Shown here one piece after another: positions 17,240-26,226 of a DNA stretch of 64,000 bases. Position numbers and translations under genes: made by a program. The notes below the pieces were generated by a model, which was not told the origin of the DNA, did no database searches, and saw nothing but the letters and a program-made list of their open reading frames with translations. Within the stretch, counting starts at the first letter, position 1, and each line of letters starts with the position of its first letter. Location: contig NZ_JACHGE010000003.1 in the NCBI RefSeq assembly GCF_014202225.1, positions 1 to 64,000 of the forward strand, written 5' to 3'. This DNA is from Algibacter amylolyticus. Lineage in GTDB: Bacteria > Bacteroidota > Bacteroidia > Flavobacteriales > Flavobacteriaceae.

Positions 17240-17317
17240 TTATACAACCTGAAATTAAAAATGAATACAAAGTTTCTGTGAAGACGGAAATCTATAAACA
17301 ATAAATAAAAAAATATT

Positions 17318-19222
17318 ATGAGTAAAATTATTGGAATCGATTTAGGAACAACCAACTCTTGCGTTTCTGTAATGGAAGGTAACGAGCCAGTAGTTATTCC
17401 TAATGCAGAAGGAAAAAGAACGACACCATCTGTTATTGCTTTTGTTGAAGGCGGTGAAATTAAAGTTGGTGATCCGGCAAAAAGACAAGCCGTAACTAAC
17501 CCTACAAAAACGGTTTATTCTATTAAACGTTTTATGGGTAACAAATATTCTGAGTCTAAAAACGAAGCAGAACGTGTACCATATAAAGTGGTAAAAGGAG
17601 ATAATGATACACCTCGTGTAGATATTGATGGTCGTTTATATACACCTCAAGAATTAAGTGCAATGATTCTTCAAAAAATGAAGAAAACTGCCGAAGATTA
17701 CTTAGGTACAGATGTAACACGTGCGGTAATTACTGTACCTGCTTACTTTAACGATAGCCAACGTCAAGCTACTAAAGAAGCTGGTGAGATTGCTGGTTTA
17801 AAAGTAGAGCGTATTATTAATGAGCCTACTGCTGCTGCTTTAGCATACGGTATGGACAAAAAAGGAACTGACCAAAAAATAGTAGTATTTGATTTTGGTG
17901 GAGGAACACATGATGTATCTATCCTTGAATTAGGAGATGGTGTATTTGAAGTACTTTCTACAGATGGTGATACACACTTAGGTGGTGATGATGTTGATGA
18001 GAAAATTATTAGCTGGTTAGCCGATGAGTTTAATGCTGAAGAAAATATGGACTTACGTAAAGACCCAATGTCTTTACAACGTTTAAAGGAAGCTGCTGAA
18101 AAAGCGAAGATTGAGTTATCATCTTCTGCGCAAACAGAAATTAACTTACCTTATATTACTGCTACAGCTAGTGGACCAAAGCACTTAGTACGCACATTAA
18201 CACGTAGTAAATTTGAGCAGTTAATTGACGATTTAGTAAAACGTACTATCGAGCCTTGTCAATCTGCATTAAAAGCAGCAGGTTTATCTAAATCTGATAT
18301 CGACGAAGTTATTTTAGTAGGTGGTTCTACACGTATTCCTGCAGTACAAGCAGCAGTAGAGAAATTCTTTGGAAAAGCACCAAGTAAAGGTGTAAACCCT
18401 GATGAAGTTGTATCTCTAGGAGCTGGTATTCAAGGTGGTGTATTAACAGGAGATGTTAAAGATGTTTTACTTTTAGATGTAACACCTTTATCTCTTGGTA
18501 TTGAAACTATGGGTAACGTATTTACTAAGCTTATTGAAGCTAATACTACGATTCCTACTAAAAAATCGCAAGTATTCTCTACAGCAGCAGATAATCAACC
18601 ATCTGTAGAAATTCACGTATTACAAGGTGAACGAGCAATGGCTGCCGATAATAAAACTATTGGACGTTTTCACTTAAGTGATATTCCACCAGCAAGAAGA
18701 GGGACTCCACAAATTGAAGTAACTTTTGATATTGATGCTAACGGTATTATTAAAGTATCGGCTGAAGATAAAGCAACTGGTAAGAAACAAGATATCCGTA
18801 TCGAGGCTTCTTCTGGATTAAGCGAAGAGGAAATCGAGAAAATGAAAGCTGATGCTGAAGCAAATGCTGAAGCAGATAAAGCTGCAGCTGAAAATGCTCA
18901 GAAATTAAACGAAGCTGATTCTATGATTTTCCAAACGGAAAAACAATTAGAAGAGTTTGGTGATAAATTATCGGAAGATAAAAAACAACCTATCGTTGAT
19001 GCTTTAGCAGAGTTAAAAACAGCTTACGAGTCTAAAGACTTAGCTGTAATTACTCCAGCTTTAGATAAAATTAACGAAGCATGGAAAGTAGCTTCTGAAG
19101 AAATGTACAAAGCACAAGCGGAAGCGCAAGGTGGTGCTCAACCAGGACCAGATGCAGGAGCAGGAGATGCTCAAGCTGAAGGAAGTGATGTTGAAGACGT
19201 AGACTTCGAAGAAGTTAAGTAA
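17318..19222 (+). CDS. dnaK: Molecular chaperone DnaK (Hsp70)
   Basis: A 634-residue cytoplasmic Hsp70. The ATPase domain (1 to about 385) begins [18 protein letters not shown] and has [14 protein letters not shown] and the [12 protein letters not shown] signature; the substrate-binding domain and helical lid follow. The end has a Gly/Gln/Ala-rich linker and the [11 protein letters not shown] tail for co-chaperone contact. It refolds and holds client proteins with DnaJ and GrpE, which are not in this window. It is a single-gene unit, followed by hairpins and a terminator at 19335-19370. Codon use is strongly biased, as expected of a highly expressed gene. Confidence 0.99.
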   Translation: MSKIIGIDLGTTNSCVSVMEGNEPVVIPNAEGKRTTPSVIAFVEGGEIKVGDPAKRQAVTNPTKTVYSIKRFMGNKYSESKNEAERVPYKVVKGDNDTPRVDIDGRLYTPQELSAMILQKMKKTAEDYLGTDVTRAVITVPAYFNDSQRQATKEAGEIAGLKVERIINEPTAAALAYGMDKKGTDQKIVVFDFGGGTHDVSILELGDGVFEVLSTDGDTHLGGDDVDEKIISWLADEFNAEENMDLRKDPMSLQRLKEAAEKAKIELSSSAQTEINLPYITATASGPKHLVRTLTRSKFEQLIDDLVKRTIEPCQSALKAAGLSKSDIDEVILVGGSTRIPAVQAAVEKFFGKAPSKGVNPDEVVSLGAGIQGGVLTGDVKDVLLLDVTPLSLGIETMGNVFTKLIEANTTIPTKKSQVFSTAADNQPSVEIHVLQGERAMAADNKTIGRFHLSDIPPARRGTPQIEVTFDIDANGIIKVSAEDKATGKKQDIRIEASSGLSEEEIEKMKADAEANAEADKAAAENAQKLNEADSMIFQTEKQLEEFGDKLSEDKKQPIVDALAELKTAYESKDLAVITPALDKINEAWKVASEEMYKAQAEAQGGAQPGPDAGAGDAQAEGSDVEDVDFEEVK

Positions 19223-19234
19223 GCAGAGAACCAT

Positions 19235-19290
19235 TCTCGATTTTTTATCGAGATTGAGTGAATCGCTTATTCCGAACTTGTTTTCGGAAT
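19235..19290 (+). other. Two hairpins in the dnaK 3' region
   Basis: TCTCGAT (19235-19241) pairs with ATCGAGA (19247-19253). ATTCCGAA (19269-19276) pairs with TTCGGAAT (19283-19290). Neither is followed by a long T-run, so they may protect the mRNA 3' end rather than terminate. Confidence 0.5.
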
Positions 19291-19334
19291 CTTTAAAATA
19301 AAGCTTGAAGTTGTAAGACTGAAGCTAGAAGTTT

Positions 19335-19370
19335 AAAAAACGCAATCATTAATTTGGTTGCGTTTTTTTT
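19335..19370 (+). terminator. Terminator of dnaK
   Basis: AAAAAACGCAA (19335-19345) pairs with TTGCGTTTTTT (19358-19368) around a 12-base loop, then more T. The A-run on the left means it can also act on the other strand. Confidence 0.8.
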
Positions 19371-19372
19371 AT

Positions 19373-19473
19373 GGCGTTACCCAAGGGTCGGGCTTTTGGC
19401 AGTCGCTTTTTTGTGTTGCATAGGTGCAACAACACAAAAAGAGCTTCAACAAATGCCTCAATCCCTAACGCAA
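19373..19473 (-). repeat. Dispersed GCGTTAGGGAT element, copy 3, inverted and with altered centre
   Basis: Read on the minus strand it starts TTGCGTTAGGGATTGAGG and ends GCCCGACCCTTGGGTAACGC, matching the ends of copies 1 and 2. The middle is replaced by an imperfect hairpin (TTTTTGTGTTG paired with CAACACAAAAA, about 19408-19440). Confidence 0.65.
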
Positions 19474-19537
19474 TTATCTACTAGGTTTGTTTTATAATGG
19501 AAAGTTATTTTGACTTTTGGAGAGGTTCGTTTGATGG

Positions 19538-19667
19538 TGTTGTGTACGGTTACTTGCGTGTTTAAGCAACTAATTTAGTAAACAAAAACGAACGCGAGAA
19601 AATTCCGAAGGAATTTTCCAAATAAGCACTTGCCCAAGCAATTAATTATACACGGTATTGTGCATAG
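19538..19667. repeat. Structured boundary element beside a lipoprotein gene
   Basis: The outer arms include GTGTA near 19542-19546 and TACAC near 19649-19653. Inside are TTGC/GCAA pairs and a perfect nine-base hairpin, GAAAATTCC-gaa-GGAATTTTC (19598-19618). The right edge TATTGTGCATAGTAT (19656-19670) recurs inverted at 20354-20370 on the far side of the lipoprotein gene. From memory such sequences recur in Flavobacteriaceae genomes; a search would be needed to show it. Confidence 0.5.
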
Positions 19668-19670
19668 TAT

Positions 19671-20342
19671 TTATTGAAAGTCCGTCGAATTTATTTCTAC
19701 CTCATACTCGTACAATTCCGTAGTATTATTCAATGGTATGACAATATAATGATTCAAATAAGGGCTTGTTGTTCTGATTTGAAAATTAATTTCATTTTCT
19801 ACATTTTTATCAGCCCAAATCCTTCTAACAGAACTTTGAGTTGAAGGTGGTATTGGGTCAATTTGCCTTCCTGGATGTTGTTTATACACATTAATTTCTT
19901 GAGTTATTTCATCGGTAGTAATGACTCGCAAATCAATAGGAAAAAGCCTTAAAGCCTCAAAATTCAACTCTTCTTGGTTTCCAATGTTTTCATCTTGAAT
20001 AATTTTCTCCAAATTTGGAATGTGAACCTCTTCGTTATAATCAAGTTGAATTGAATATTTATTTCCGTTTCCAGTTGTAGTGAATGGCAAACTATACTCT
20101 CCATTTATGGCAGTTGTTGTTGAATCTATAAATCCTTTAAAAATATAATTCGTTCCAGCGAAAGTTCCTTGAGTACTAAATTCGGCTATTTTTACTTTTT
20201 CATTTACTATTGGAATATCATTAGTTGAATCATAAATTTTTCCAAATACTAAAGTTTCAATATCAGCTGGAATTGGGTCTTTTTCACAGCTTATAATTAG
20301 AAGCGAAAAACAGGTCAAAATGTAAATCAAATTTTTCTTCAT
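19671..20342 (-). CDS. Lipoprotein of unknown function
   Basis: A 223-residue protein with a clear lipobox, LLIISC (Cys at residue 19), so it is membrane anchored. Residues about 30-105 look like a carboxypeptidase regulatory-like beta-sandwich (VFGKIYDSTNDIPIVNEKV, then GEYSLPFTTTGNG). The rest is not recognised. It is bracketed by inverted copies of TATTGTGCATARTAT and sits between unrelated housekeeping genes, so it may be a recent insertion or a cassette-like unit. Confidence 0.75.
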   Translation of the reverse strand: MKKNLIYILTCFSLLIISCEKDPIPADIETLVFGKIYDSTNDIPIVNEKVKIAEFSTQGTFAGTNYIFKGFIDSTTTAINGEYSLPFTTTGNGNKYSIQLDYNEEVHIPNLEKIIQDENIGNQEELNFEALRLFPIDLRVITTDEITQEINVYKQHPGRQIDPIPPSTQSSVRRIWADKNVENEINFQIRTTSPYLNHYIVIPLNNTTELYEYEVEINSTDFQ

Positions 20343-20353
20343 AGCAGTAGGTT

Positions 20354-20420
20354 TATATTATGCACAATATTTTTACGAATATGAAATCGTTTTAATATTT
20401 TATACCCAACGTTAAACGAA
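20354..20420. repeat. Inverted boundary repeat upstream of the lipoprotein gene
   Basis: TATATTATGCACAATAT (20354-20370) is the reverse complement, with one difference, of the edge at 19656-19670. ACCCAACGTTAAACG (about 20404-20418) follows. Confidence 0.45.
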
Positions 20421-20527
20421 TTTAGTTGATTATTTTTACAAAGTCAAGCGCTTTATTAATTTATAACTCATTATAAAACTTGACATATATCCATTCAAAA
20501 CATTTATTTTTACAAGAAATTCAAAGC

Positions 20528-21757
20528 ATGTCCTTTTCATCAAAAATAAAATCTAATTACATCCCAAAACGATTAGCTGTAAAGTTAAACGCTAAAGGCG
20601 AGCAGTTTGTTGTGCAAGGGCATCCTTGGGTGTTTTCAAATAATATTACAAAAATAAATGACGATGCAAAATCTGGAGATTTAGCCATCATTTTTAGTAA
20701 AAATAAGAACAGAGTAGTTGGTTTAGGGTTGTACGATGCCAATTCGCCCATTCGTATTAAAATGTTGCATAGTAGCTATGAAAAAGCAGAAATTAATGCC
20801 GCTTTTTTCAAAAGTAAAATTGAGCTAGCTTACCATAAAAGAGAACCCTTATTACGCACTAATACCAATAGTTACCGTTTGCTTTTTGGAGAAAATGACG
20901 GTTTTCCAGGTCTTATTGCCGATGTTTATGCCTCGGTTTTAGTGGTTAAAATTTATTCGGAAATTTGGTTACCTTATCTAGAAAGTATTATTCCTAGTTT
21001 ACAGCAAACAGCCCAAGCCGAAACTGTTGTAGTGCGTTTAAGTAGAAGTTTAGAGCAATCTAAAGCACATACACTTGAAAATGGCGAAGTGGTTTATGGC
21101 GTTTTAGAAAATGAAGTTGTAGAGTTTGTAGAACATGGTGTTAACTTTTCGGCAAACGTTATAAAAGGACATAAAACTGGTTATTTTTTGGATCATCGTG
21201 CCAATAGAAAACAAGTAGGCGAGTGGAGCAAGGGCAAATCAGTGTTGGATGTTTTTAGTTACGCTGGCGGATTTTCAGTACACGCTTTAGCCAATGGAGC
21301 CAAGGAAGTTACAAGTTTAGATATTAGTAAACAAGCTCTAGAAATAGCCATAGAAAATGGAAAACTTAATAGCTATTCCGGAACGCATAAAACTATTGCT
21401 GGCGATGCTTTCGCGGAATTGAAGCAACTTATAAAAAATAACGTGACTTTTGATGTCGTGGTTATAGATCCTCCAAGTTTTGCAAAACAAGCTTCGGAAA
21501 TTGATTTAGCTAAAAAGAAATACGCTCAACTAGCAGAATTAGGCGAGCAATTAACAGCTAAAAATGGCTTATTGGTTTTAGCATCGTGTTCATCACGAGT
21601 TTTAGCCGATCAGTTTTTTGAAATTAACCATAAAACCTTATCAGCTACAAAAAGATCTTATAAAGTCGTTTTAAAAACGGGTCATGATACCGATCATCCT
21701 ATTGGATTTCCAGAAGGCGCTTATTTAAAATGTGGTTATTATAGGTTTAAAGGGTAG
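20528..21757 (+). CDS. RlmI-like class I SAM-dependent rRNA methyltransferase
   Basis: 409 residues from the ATG at 20528; an upstream in-frame ATG at 20480 would add 16 residues with no homology. The N-terminal PUA-like part has the HPWVFSNNI motif. The Rossmann methyltransferase part has the SAM loop DVFSYAGGFSVHALANGA (near residue 245) and VVIDPPSFAK, followed by ASCSSRV. This matches the RlmI family that makes 5-methylcytosine at 23S rRNA position 1962. The gene stands alone and is preceded by an AT-rich stretch that probably holds its promoter. Confidence 0.9.
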   Translation: MSFSSKIKSNYIPKRLAVKLNAKGEQFVVQGHPWVFSNNITKINDDAKSGDLAIIFSKNKNRVVGLGLYDANSPIRIKMLHSSYEKAEINAAFFKSKIELAYHKREPLLRTNTNSYRLLFGENDGFPGLIADVYASVLVVKIYSEIWLPYLESIIPSLQQTAQAETVVVRLSRSLEQSKAHTLENGEVVYGVLENEVVEFVEHGVNFSANVIKGHKTGYFLDHRANRKQVGEWSKGKSVLDVFSYAGGFSVHALANGAKEVTSLDISKQALEIAIENGKLNSYSGTHKTIAGDAFAELKQLIKNNVTFDVVVIDPPSFAKQASEIDLAKKKYAQLAELGEQLTAKNGLLVLASCSSRVLADQFFEINHKTLSATKRSYKVVLKTGHDTDHPIGFPEGAYLKCGYYRFKG

Positions 21758-21802
21758 TTTTTAAATGTTTATTTTGTTATGCGTGCATAATAAAATAATG
21801 AT

Positions 21803-21810
21803 TATATTTG
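21803..21810 (+). promoter_or_regulatory. -7 box of the nitronate monooxygenase-like gene
   Basis: TATATTTG lies 18 bases before the ATG at 21829, giving a very short leader. Confidence 0.5.
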
Positions 21811-21828
21811 TCGAAATAAGATGAAACC

Positions 21829-22776
21829 ATGACAACTAAAATCACGCAACTTCTACAAATTAAATATCCAATAATTCAAGCGCCAATGTTTTTGGTTTCT
21901 AACGTTTCTATGGTAAAAGAAGCTATGAATGGCGGTATAGCAGGTTGTATTCCTGCCTTAAATTACAGGACTTTAGAGGAGTTACGTATGGCTTTAAGAG
22001 AGTTAAAATCTGCCAAACCAGAAGGTGGTTCTTTTGGGTTTAATCTTATTGTAAACAAATCGAATGTAAAATATTTAAACCAACTGGAAGTCATTTGTGA
22101 AGAAGGTTGCGATTTTATAATTACCTCTCTAGGAAGTCCAGAAGAAACCATAAATCAAGCCCATAAAGCAGGGATTAAAGTTTTTTGTGATGTTACCGAT
22201 TTACGTTTTGCTAAAAAGGTGGAAAGCTTAGGAGCCGATGCTATTATTGCTGTTAATAATTTAGCTGGAGGGCATCGCGGAAACATATCGCCAGAAGTTT
22301 TAATAAAAGATTTAAGTACAAATTGTAATATCCCTGTTATTTCTGCGGGTGGTGTAGGATGTAAAGCCGATATTGATAAGATGTTAAGCTATGGAGCAGA
22401 AGGCGTCTCCGTTGGGAGTCCGTTTATTGCATCTATTGAAGCAGGAGTAACAGACGAGTATAAACAAGCGTGTGTAGATTATGGCGCAGAAGATATTGTA
22501 ATGACCGAGCGCATCTCTGGAACACCATGTACAGTAATAAATACAGATTATGTTCAAAAAATTGGCACTAAACAAACGTGGTTAGAGTCTGTTTTAAACA
22601 AGAATAAAAAACTTAAAAAGTGGGTTAAAATGATTCGCTTTTCAATTGGTATGAATGCGACTAAAAATGCAGCAACCAAAGCCACATATAAAACCGTTTG
22701 GGTTGCAGGACCAAGTATAGAACATACCGATAAAATTTTACCTACTAAAGCAATAATAGAGCGTTTGGTAAGTTAA
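21829..22776 (+). CDS. Nitronate monooxygenase family flavin oxidoreductase
   Basis: A 315-residue FMN-dependent TIM-barrel protein. It begins with the QIKYPIIQAPM pattern typical of 2-nitropropane dioxygenase/nitronate monooxygenase. Further along are the NNLAGGHRG loop (catalytic His region), ISAGGVG and EGVSVGSPFIAS, the FMN phosphate site. The family oxidises alkyl nitronates; relatives include FabK-type enoyl reductases, so the true substrate is open. It converges on the DUF3857 gene with only 24 bases between stops. Confidence 0.88.
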   Translation: MTTKITQLLQIKYPIIQAPMFLVSNVSMVKEAMNGGIAGCIPALNYRTLEELRMALRELKSAKPEGGSFGFNLIVNKSNVKYLNQLEVICEEGCDFIITSLGSPEETINQAHKAGIKVFCDVTDLRFAKKVESLGADAIIAVNNLAGGHRGNISPEVLIKDLSTNCNIPVISAGGVGCKADIDKMLSYGAEGVSVGSPFIASIEAGVTDEYKQACVDYGAEDIVMTERISGTPCTVINTDYVQKIGTKQTWLESVLNKNKKLKKWVKMIRFSIGMNATKNAATKATYKTVWVAGPSIEHTDKILPTKAIIERLVS

Positions 22777-22800
22777 AAGAGGGCTTGTATTCGTGTACGC

Positions 22801-24861
22801 TTACCTTTTCTTATTTTGAAAGTACATAAAAACTAATAAGCCAATAACCACTATAAAACCTAATATTAATATAAGTTTTATTATATCAAATATTCCTGAA
22901 AAATTATTGGTATTGCCATCAAAAAGGATTGATGAACTGGAGAAGTTTTTAGGTATAAAAAGCAAATAGCCAGAACTTTGGTCTACCTTTTTTACATCGT
23001 TTAAATATTGTTTAAACTCACCTTTAGTAATGTGGTCTTTTTGGGTTTCTAAATAATAGTATAAATTTATAGCTTTTTGCGATCTATCATAATTTACTTT
23101 CCATTCGTAATAGAAACCAGGAGAGTTAACAAATAGTTTATTATTTGTAATGTCCCAAGCTGTAGGCAAGTTGACTTTAATTTTATGTTCTCTTATTATA
23201 GGGTAGGTAATAGCTATTTCAGATGTTCTTTTTTGCTTGTTAGGGATATACAGCGAATTCAAAAGGTTGGTTGCCGTAAATGAAGCCGCTATGTGGTTTT
23301 CCTTTTCAACCATAGGTTCCCAAATACTATCAATTTTATAGGTTTCAAAAACTTTAAAAATATTGCTGATTTTTCGATCCTTGAAAGTAGGAGCATTAGG
23401 TGAAGACACGTTAAAATAGTAATTGGAATAGAAGTTTTCGTATTCTTTTTTAATTGCGTTCTTACCATTGTTTTTAAAGTAATTACGCATATTATCTGCT
23501 TCAGATTCATAATACGTACTAACAACTTTAAGTATTGCACCTTTGCCTATAGTATCAATAGTAAACTCTTCTAAAACTTCAACTTTATTTTCAGATTTGG
23601 GTTTAATTTCATCAAACTCCGTATTACCTTTTTGTAAAACTAAACCAAATCTATAGTCAGGAAAATGAGTACTATCATAATCACCTCCTTGGTTTGTTAT
23701 AGTAGGGTCGTAATAATATTTACTTTTATTATCAACGACCTTTACCACACAATGATCAAAAAATTTAGGAGATGGTAATAGTTCTTTTATAGAGTGTTTT
23801 AAAGTCGTATTTACTAACATGGGATAAGCTTCAATTCCCATTTCTTTCAGCATCGTTATCATTAACAGACTTTTATCTTTACAATCTCCAAAACGTCTTT
23901 CAAATACAAGATTTGGAGTAAATGGTTTGTAGCCACCTATGCCAAATTCAAACCCAAGGTATCTAACATCATTTTGCACAAAATCGAGTGTGGCTTTTAT
24001 TTTTTCACCTTTAGAGGTAAAAGCGTTATTAATTTCATTAATTTTTAATTGTAATTTGTTGTCAATTTTTGTGTTTACCTCGTATAATTTTATTCCCCAA
24101 TCTACAACCTCTGCCCAAGAGTTGTACTCACTAACAAACAGCGTGTTATATATAAATTTCCAAGAAGGTATATTTTCTTCGTAATCCAATTTTGTAGTAT
24201 TGGAAACGACCCAGTGGTATTTATTAAGGTTATTTACTTTAGTAAGATTTAAAACAGGACTCGTATTAAATGTTTTGTGATTTAGTTTGTTATTTGATAA
24301 AATAGAAACATTTATTTTACCAATAGGATCTATATCGTTTAAATAAAACGATTGAGAGTACTTTTTACTAAGCGGATTAAACCCATAAATGGAATAGGAA
24401 TAATCAATAATATCGCCAGTTCTTACATCCGAAATATTCATAACTGCCGATAGCGATCCATCATACAAGTAAATCTCCGTATTAAGTTCGCGGCGCATTA
24501 CTTGAAAGTTTGATAGGTCTAGTTTATCAATAATTTTATTGTCTCTTATTACATTAATGCTATGGAATTTTAAAGATTGATACGCTGGATCGTAAGAAAC
24601 ACTTACTGTTGATGCATTTTGAATACCTACATTGTCTGTGATTTTCATTACCAACCTTGAGTATTCTATTTTTTTCGATGCATGTATTTGATTGTCATAT
24701 AATAAAATAAATGAACCATCTGAAACATCATCTATATGCATTACATCTTCAGTGTAAGTATTAGTATCAACCCAATTGGGTGTTTTTTCTTTTAATACTT
24801 GCGAAAAAAGTTTAGTTGTGGATATAGTAATTACTAGTATTGCAATAAAAAATGATCTCAT
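22801..24861 (-). CDS. DUF3857 and transglutaminase domain protein
   Basis: A 686-residue exported protein. The signal peptide ends near LFSQ (residue 21). Residues about 50-220 are a DUF3857 domain, then a transglutaminase-like core near 260-400 with FGDCKDKSLLMITMLKEMG containing the catalytic Cys, and HCV and DPT supplying candidates for the His-Asp pair. A transmembrane helix lies near the end (about 660-680) followed by basic residues. In Bacteroidetes such proteins are periplasmic or envelope bound with unknown substrate. Confidence 0.88.
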   Translation of the reverse strand: MRSFFIAILVITISTTKLFSQVLKEKTPNWVDTNTYTEDVMHIDDVSDGSFILLYDNQIHASKKIEYSRLVMKITDNVGIQNASTVSVSYDPAYQSLKFHSINVIRDNKIIDKLDLSNFQVMRRELNTEIYLYDGSLSAVMNISDVRTGDIIDYSYSIYGFNPLSKKYSQSFYLNDIDPIGKINVSILSNNKLNHKTFNTSPVLNLTKVNNLNKYHWVVSNTTKLDYEENIPSWKFIYNTLFVSEYNSWAEVVDWGIKLYEVNTKIDNKLQLKINEINNAFTSKGEKIKATLDFVQNDVRYLGFEFGIGGYKPFTPNLVFERRFGDCKDKSLLMITMLKEMGIEAYPMLVNTTLKHSIKELLPSPKFFDHCVVKVVDNKSKYYYDPTITNQGGDYDSTHFPDYRFGLVLQKGNTEFDEIKPKSENKVEVLEEFTIDTIGKGAILKVVSTYYESEADNMRNYFKNNGKNAIKKEYENFYSNYYFNVSSPNAPTFKDRKISNIFKVFETYKIDSIWEPMVEKENHIAASFTATNLLNSLYIPNKQKRTSEIAITYPIIREHKIKVNLPTAWDITNNKLFVNSPGFYYEWKVNYDRSQKAINLYYYLETQKDHITKGEFKQYLNDVKKVDQSSGYLLFIPKNFSSSSILFDGNTNNFSGIFDIIKLILILGFIVVIGLLVFMYFQNKKR

Positions 24862-24998
24862 AAAAGGTTGGTCTTATAAGTGGTAAAGTTAAATTTTTAT
24901 GTAAACTTTATATTTGTTTTTAGGAAAATCGATGTATAAATTTTCTTATTTTCGATTAAATGCTAATTATTACAGCCTTAATAATTTGAAAAAATAAC

Positions 24999-25064
24999 TG
25001 AATAATGTTCCATACAAATGGAAAAAAAGGTATCCTTTTATATGGGATTGCTAAAATTATTCAG
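24999..25064. repeat. Cloverleaf-like multi-hairpin element
   Basis: CTGAATAAT (24999-25007) pairs with ATTATTCAG (25056-25064). Enclosed are TCCAT-acaa-ATGGA (25009-25022) and AAAAGG-tat-CCTTTT (25025-25039). Read on the minus strand the second hairpin followed by T's could terminate the acetyltransferase transcript. It does not match a tRNA. Confidence 0.5.
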
Positions 25065-25109
25065 CTTAATTAATTCAATATTTTAAGAGCTGTGTTTAAG
25101 TTTTAATGA

Positions 25110-25682
25110 TTAAAATCCTTTAAAAATAGATGTTTTTATAGTGTCCCATTCTTCTATTAAAATACTGTAACAACACGTACTACGTTTAAATCCATCGGGC
25201 ATTAATACATCGTTCCTCAAAATACCTTCTAGAGTACCACCAATTTTTTCAACCGCCTTTCTAGATCTTATATTTCGTTCATCTATTGTAAATCCAACTT
25301 TATCAAATTTTAAGGTTTCAAAGGCATATTGTAGCATTAAAAACTTCATATTCATATTTAATCCTGTACTTTGAAACTCTCGTCCAATCCAAGTCCAACC
25401 AATATATAAAACTTTGTTAGTGGTGTTAATAAATCCGTATCGCGTGCAGCCAGCATAGGTTTGTTTTTCTTTATCGAAAATAATAAATGGCATAGCTTTA
25501 TTTGCTTCGGCTCTTTCTAAAGCTGTTTTTACATAAATTTCCAAATCTTTGGGTGTGTCAATTTTACTAGGGGAATATTGCACCAATTTATCTTGTTTGG
25601 CAATGTCTATTACATGCGTGTAATTTTCTAAACTTAAGGGGAGTAGTTTTACGCGGTTATTTTCTAAGATTGGTGTTTTCAT
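25110..25682 (-). CDS. GNAT family N-acetyltransferase (RimJ/RimL type)
   Basis: 190 residues from the ATG at 25682; an in-frame ATG at 25709 would add nine polar residues. The start MKTPILENNRVKLLPLSLENY is typical of the RimJ/RimL acetyltransferases. Later marks are the acetyl-CoA-binding region (TWIGREFQSTGLNMNMKFL) and NIRSRKAVEKIGGTLEG, where the Asn and Ser positions are characteristic. The family acetylates amino groups of ribosomal proteins or small molecules. Substrate unknown. It is divergent from the menaquinone genes. Confidence 0.88.
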   Translation of the reverse strand: MKTPILENNRVKLLPLSLENYTHVIDIAKQDKLVQYSPSKIDTPKDLEIYVKTALERAEANKAMPFIIFDKEKQTYAGCTRYGFINTTNKVLYIGWTWIGREFQSTGLNMNMKFLMLQYAFETLKFDKVGFTIDERNIRSRKAVEKIGGTLEGILRNDVLMPDGFKRSTCCYSILIEEWDTIKTSIFKGF

Positions 25683-25801
25683 TAATAGGTCTTTTTTATC
25701 ATGCCCCAAAGGGAATGAATCTCTTAAATTGAACTTAAATTTATCTATGATTGTTCTAGCATTTTGTACTTTTACAACTGCGAATAAAAATAAACTATTA
25801 T

Positions 25802-26224
25802 ATGCAATTATCTAAAAAAGATACGCTGGAGCGCGCTAAATTGGCGTGTAAAAACACTTTAATGGAAACATTACAAATTGAAATGATTGACTTTGGTGAA
25901 GACTTTCTAATTGCAAGAATGCCCGTTAACTCTAGAGTATATCAGCCAGATGGTGTTTTACATGGCGGTGCTACAGCAGCTTTAGCAGAAAGCGTTGGTA
26001 GTTTTGCTTCTCATATTTTTATTGATACCGATAAGTTTTTTGTTCGCGGCATAGAAATTTCGGCAAATCATTTAAAAAGTGTTAAGGAGGGATTTGTTTA
26101 TGCAAAAGCAACGTTTATTCACAAAGGCAGAACAACACAATTATTGGAAATTCGAGTAACCGACGACGCCGATAATTTAATTTCTATCTGTAAGCTTTCA
26201 ACTATTGCTTTACCTAAAAAATAA
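25802..26224 (+). CDS. PaaI-type hotdog thioesterase, probable DHNA-CoA thioesterase
   Basis: A 140-residue hotdog-fold acyl-CoA thioesterase. The helix motif HGGATAALAESVGSFAS has the usual catalytic Glu region, and ISANHLKSVKEGFVYAKA is the central strand pair. It is the first gene of the menaquinone cluster, two bases before the isochorismate synthase gene. That position suggests hydrolysis of 1,4-dihydroxy-2-naphthoyl-CoA (the MenI step). The step is known in the pathway; assignment to this gene is inference from context. Confidence 0.85.
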   Translation: MQLSKKDTLERAKLACKNTLMETLQIEMIDFGEDFLIARMPVNSRVYQPDGVLHGGATAALAESVGSFASHIFIDTDKFFVRGIEISANHLKSVKEGFVYAKATFIHKGRTTQLLEIRVTDDADNLISICKLSTIALPKK

Positions 26225-26226
26225 GA

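Larger units (their letters stand above)
16844..17317. other. Intergenic region upstream of dnaK
   Basis: 474 bases without a credible gene. It contains a dispersed repeat (17022-17111), an ACTG repeat (17155-17194) and the dnaK control region (17198-17239). The ORF on the minus strand over the repeat is translated repeat sequence and not a gene. Confidence 0.7.
19223..19670. other. Intergenic region downstream of dnaK
   Basis: 448 bases without a gene. It holds two small hairpins (19235-19253 and 19269-19290), the dnaK terminator (19335-19370), repeat copy 3 (19373-19473) and a structured boundary element (19538-19667). Confidence 0.7.

Noticed and set aside
19538-20420. Integron attC site and cassette
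   Set aside because: No attC core sites and no integrase in the window; only the general layout is similar, so it is reported as a cassette-like unit only.
24999-25064. Possible tRNA because of a cloverleaf-like fold
   Set aside because: No T-loop (TTCGA-type) or anticodon-arm pattern, and the outer stem is nine AT-rich pairs.
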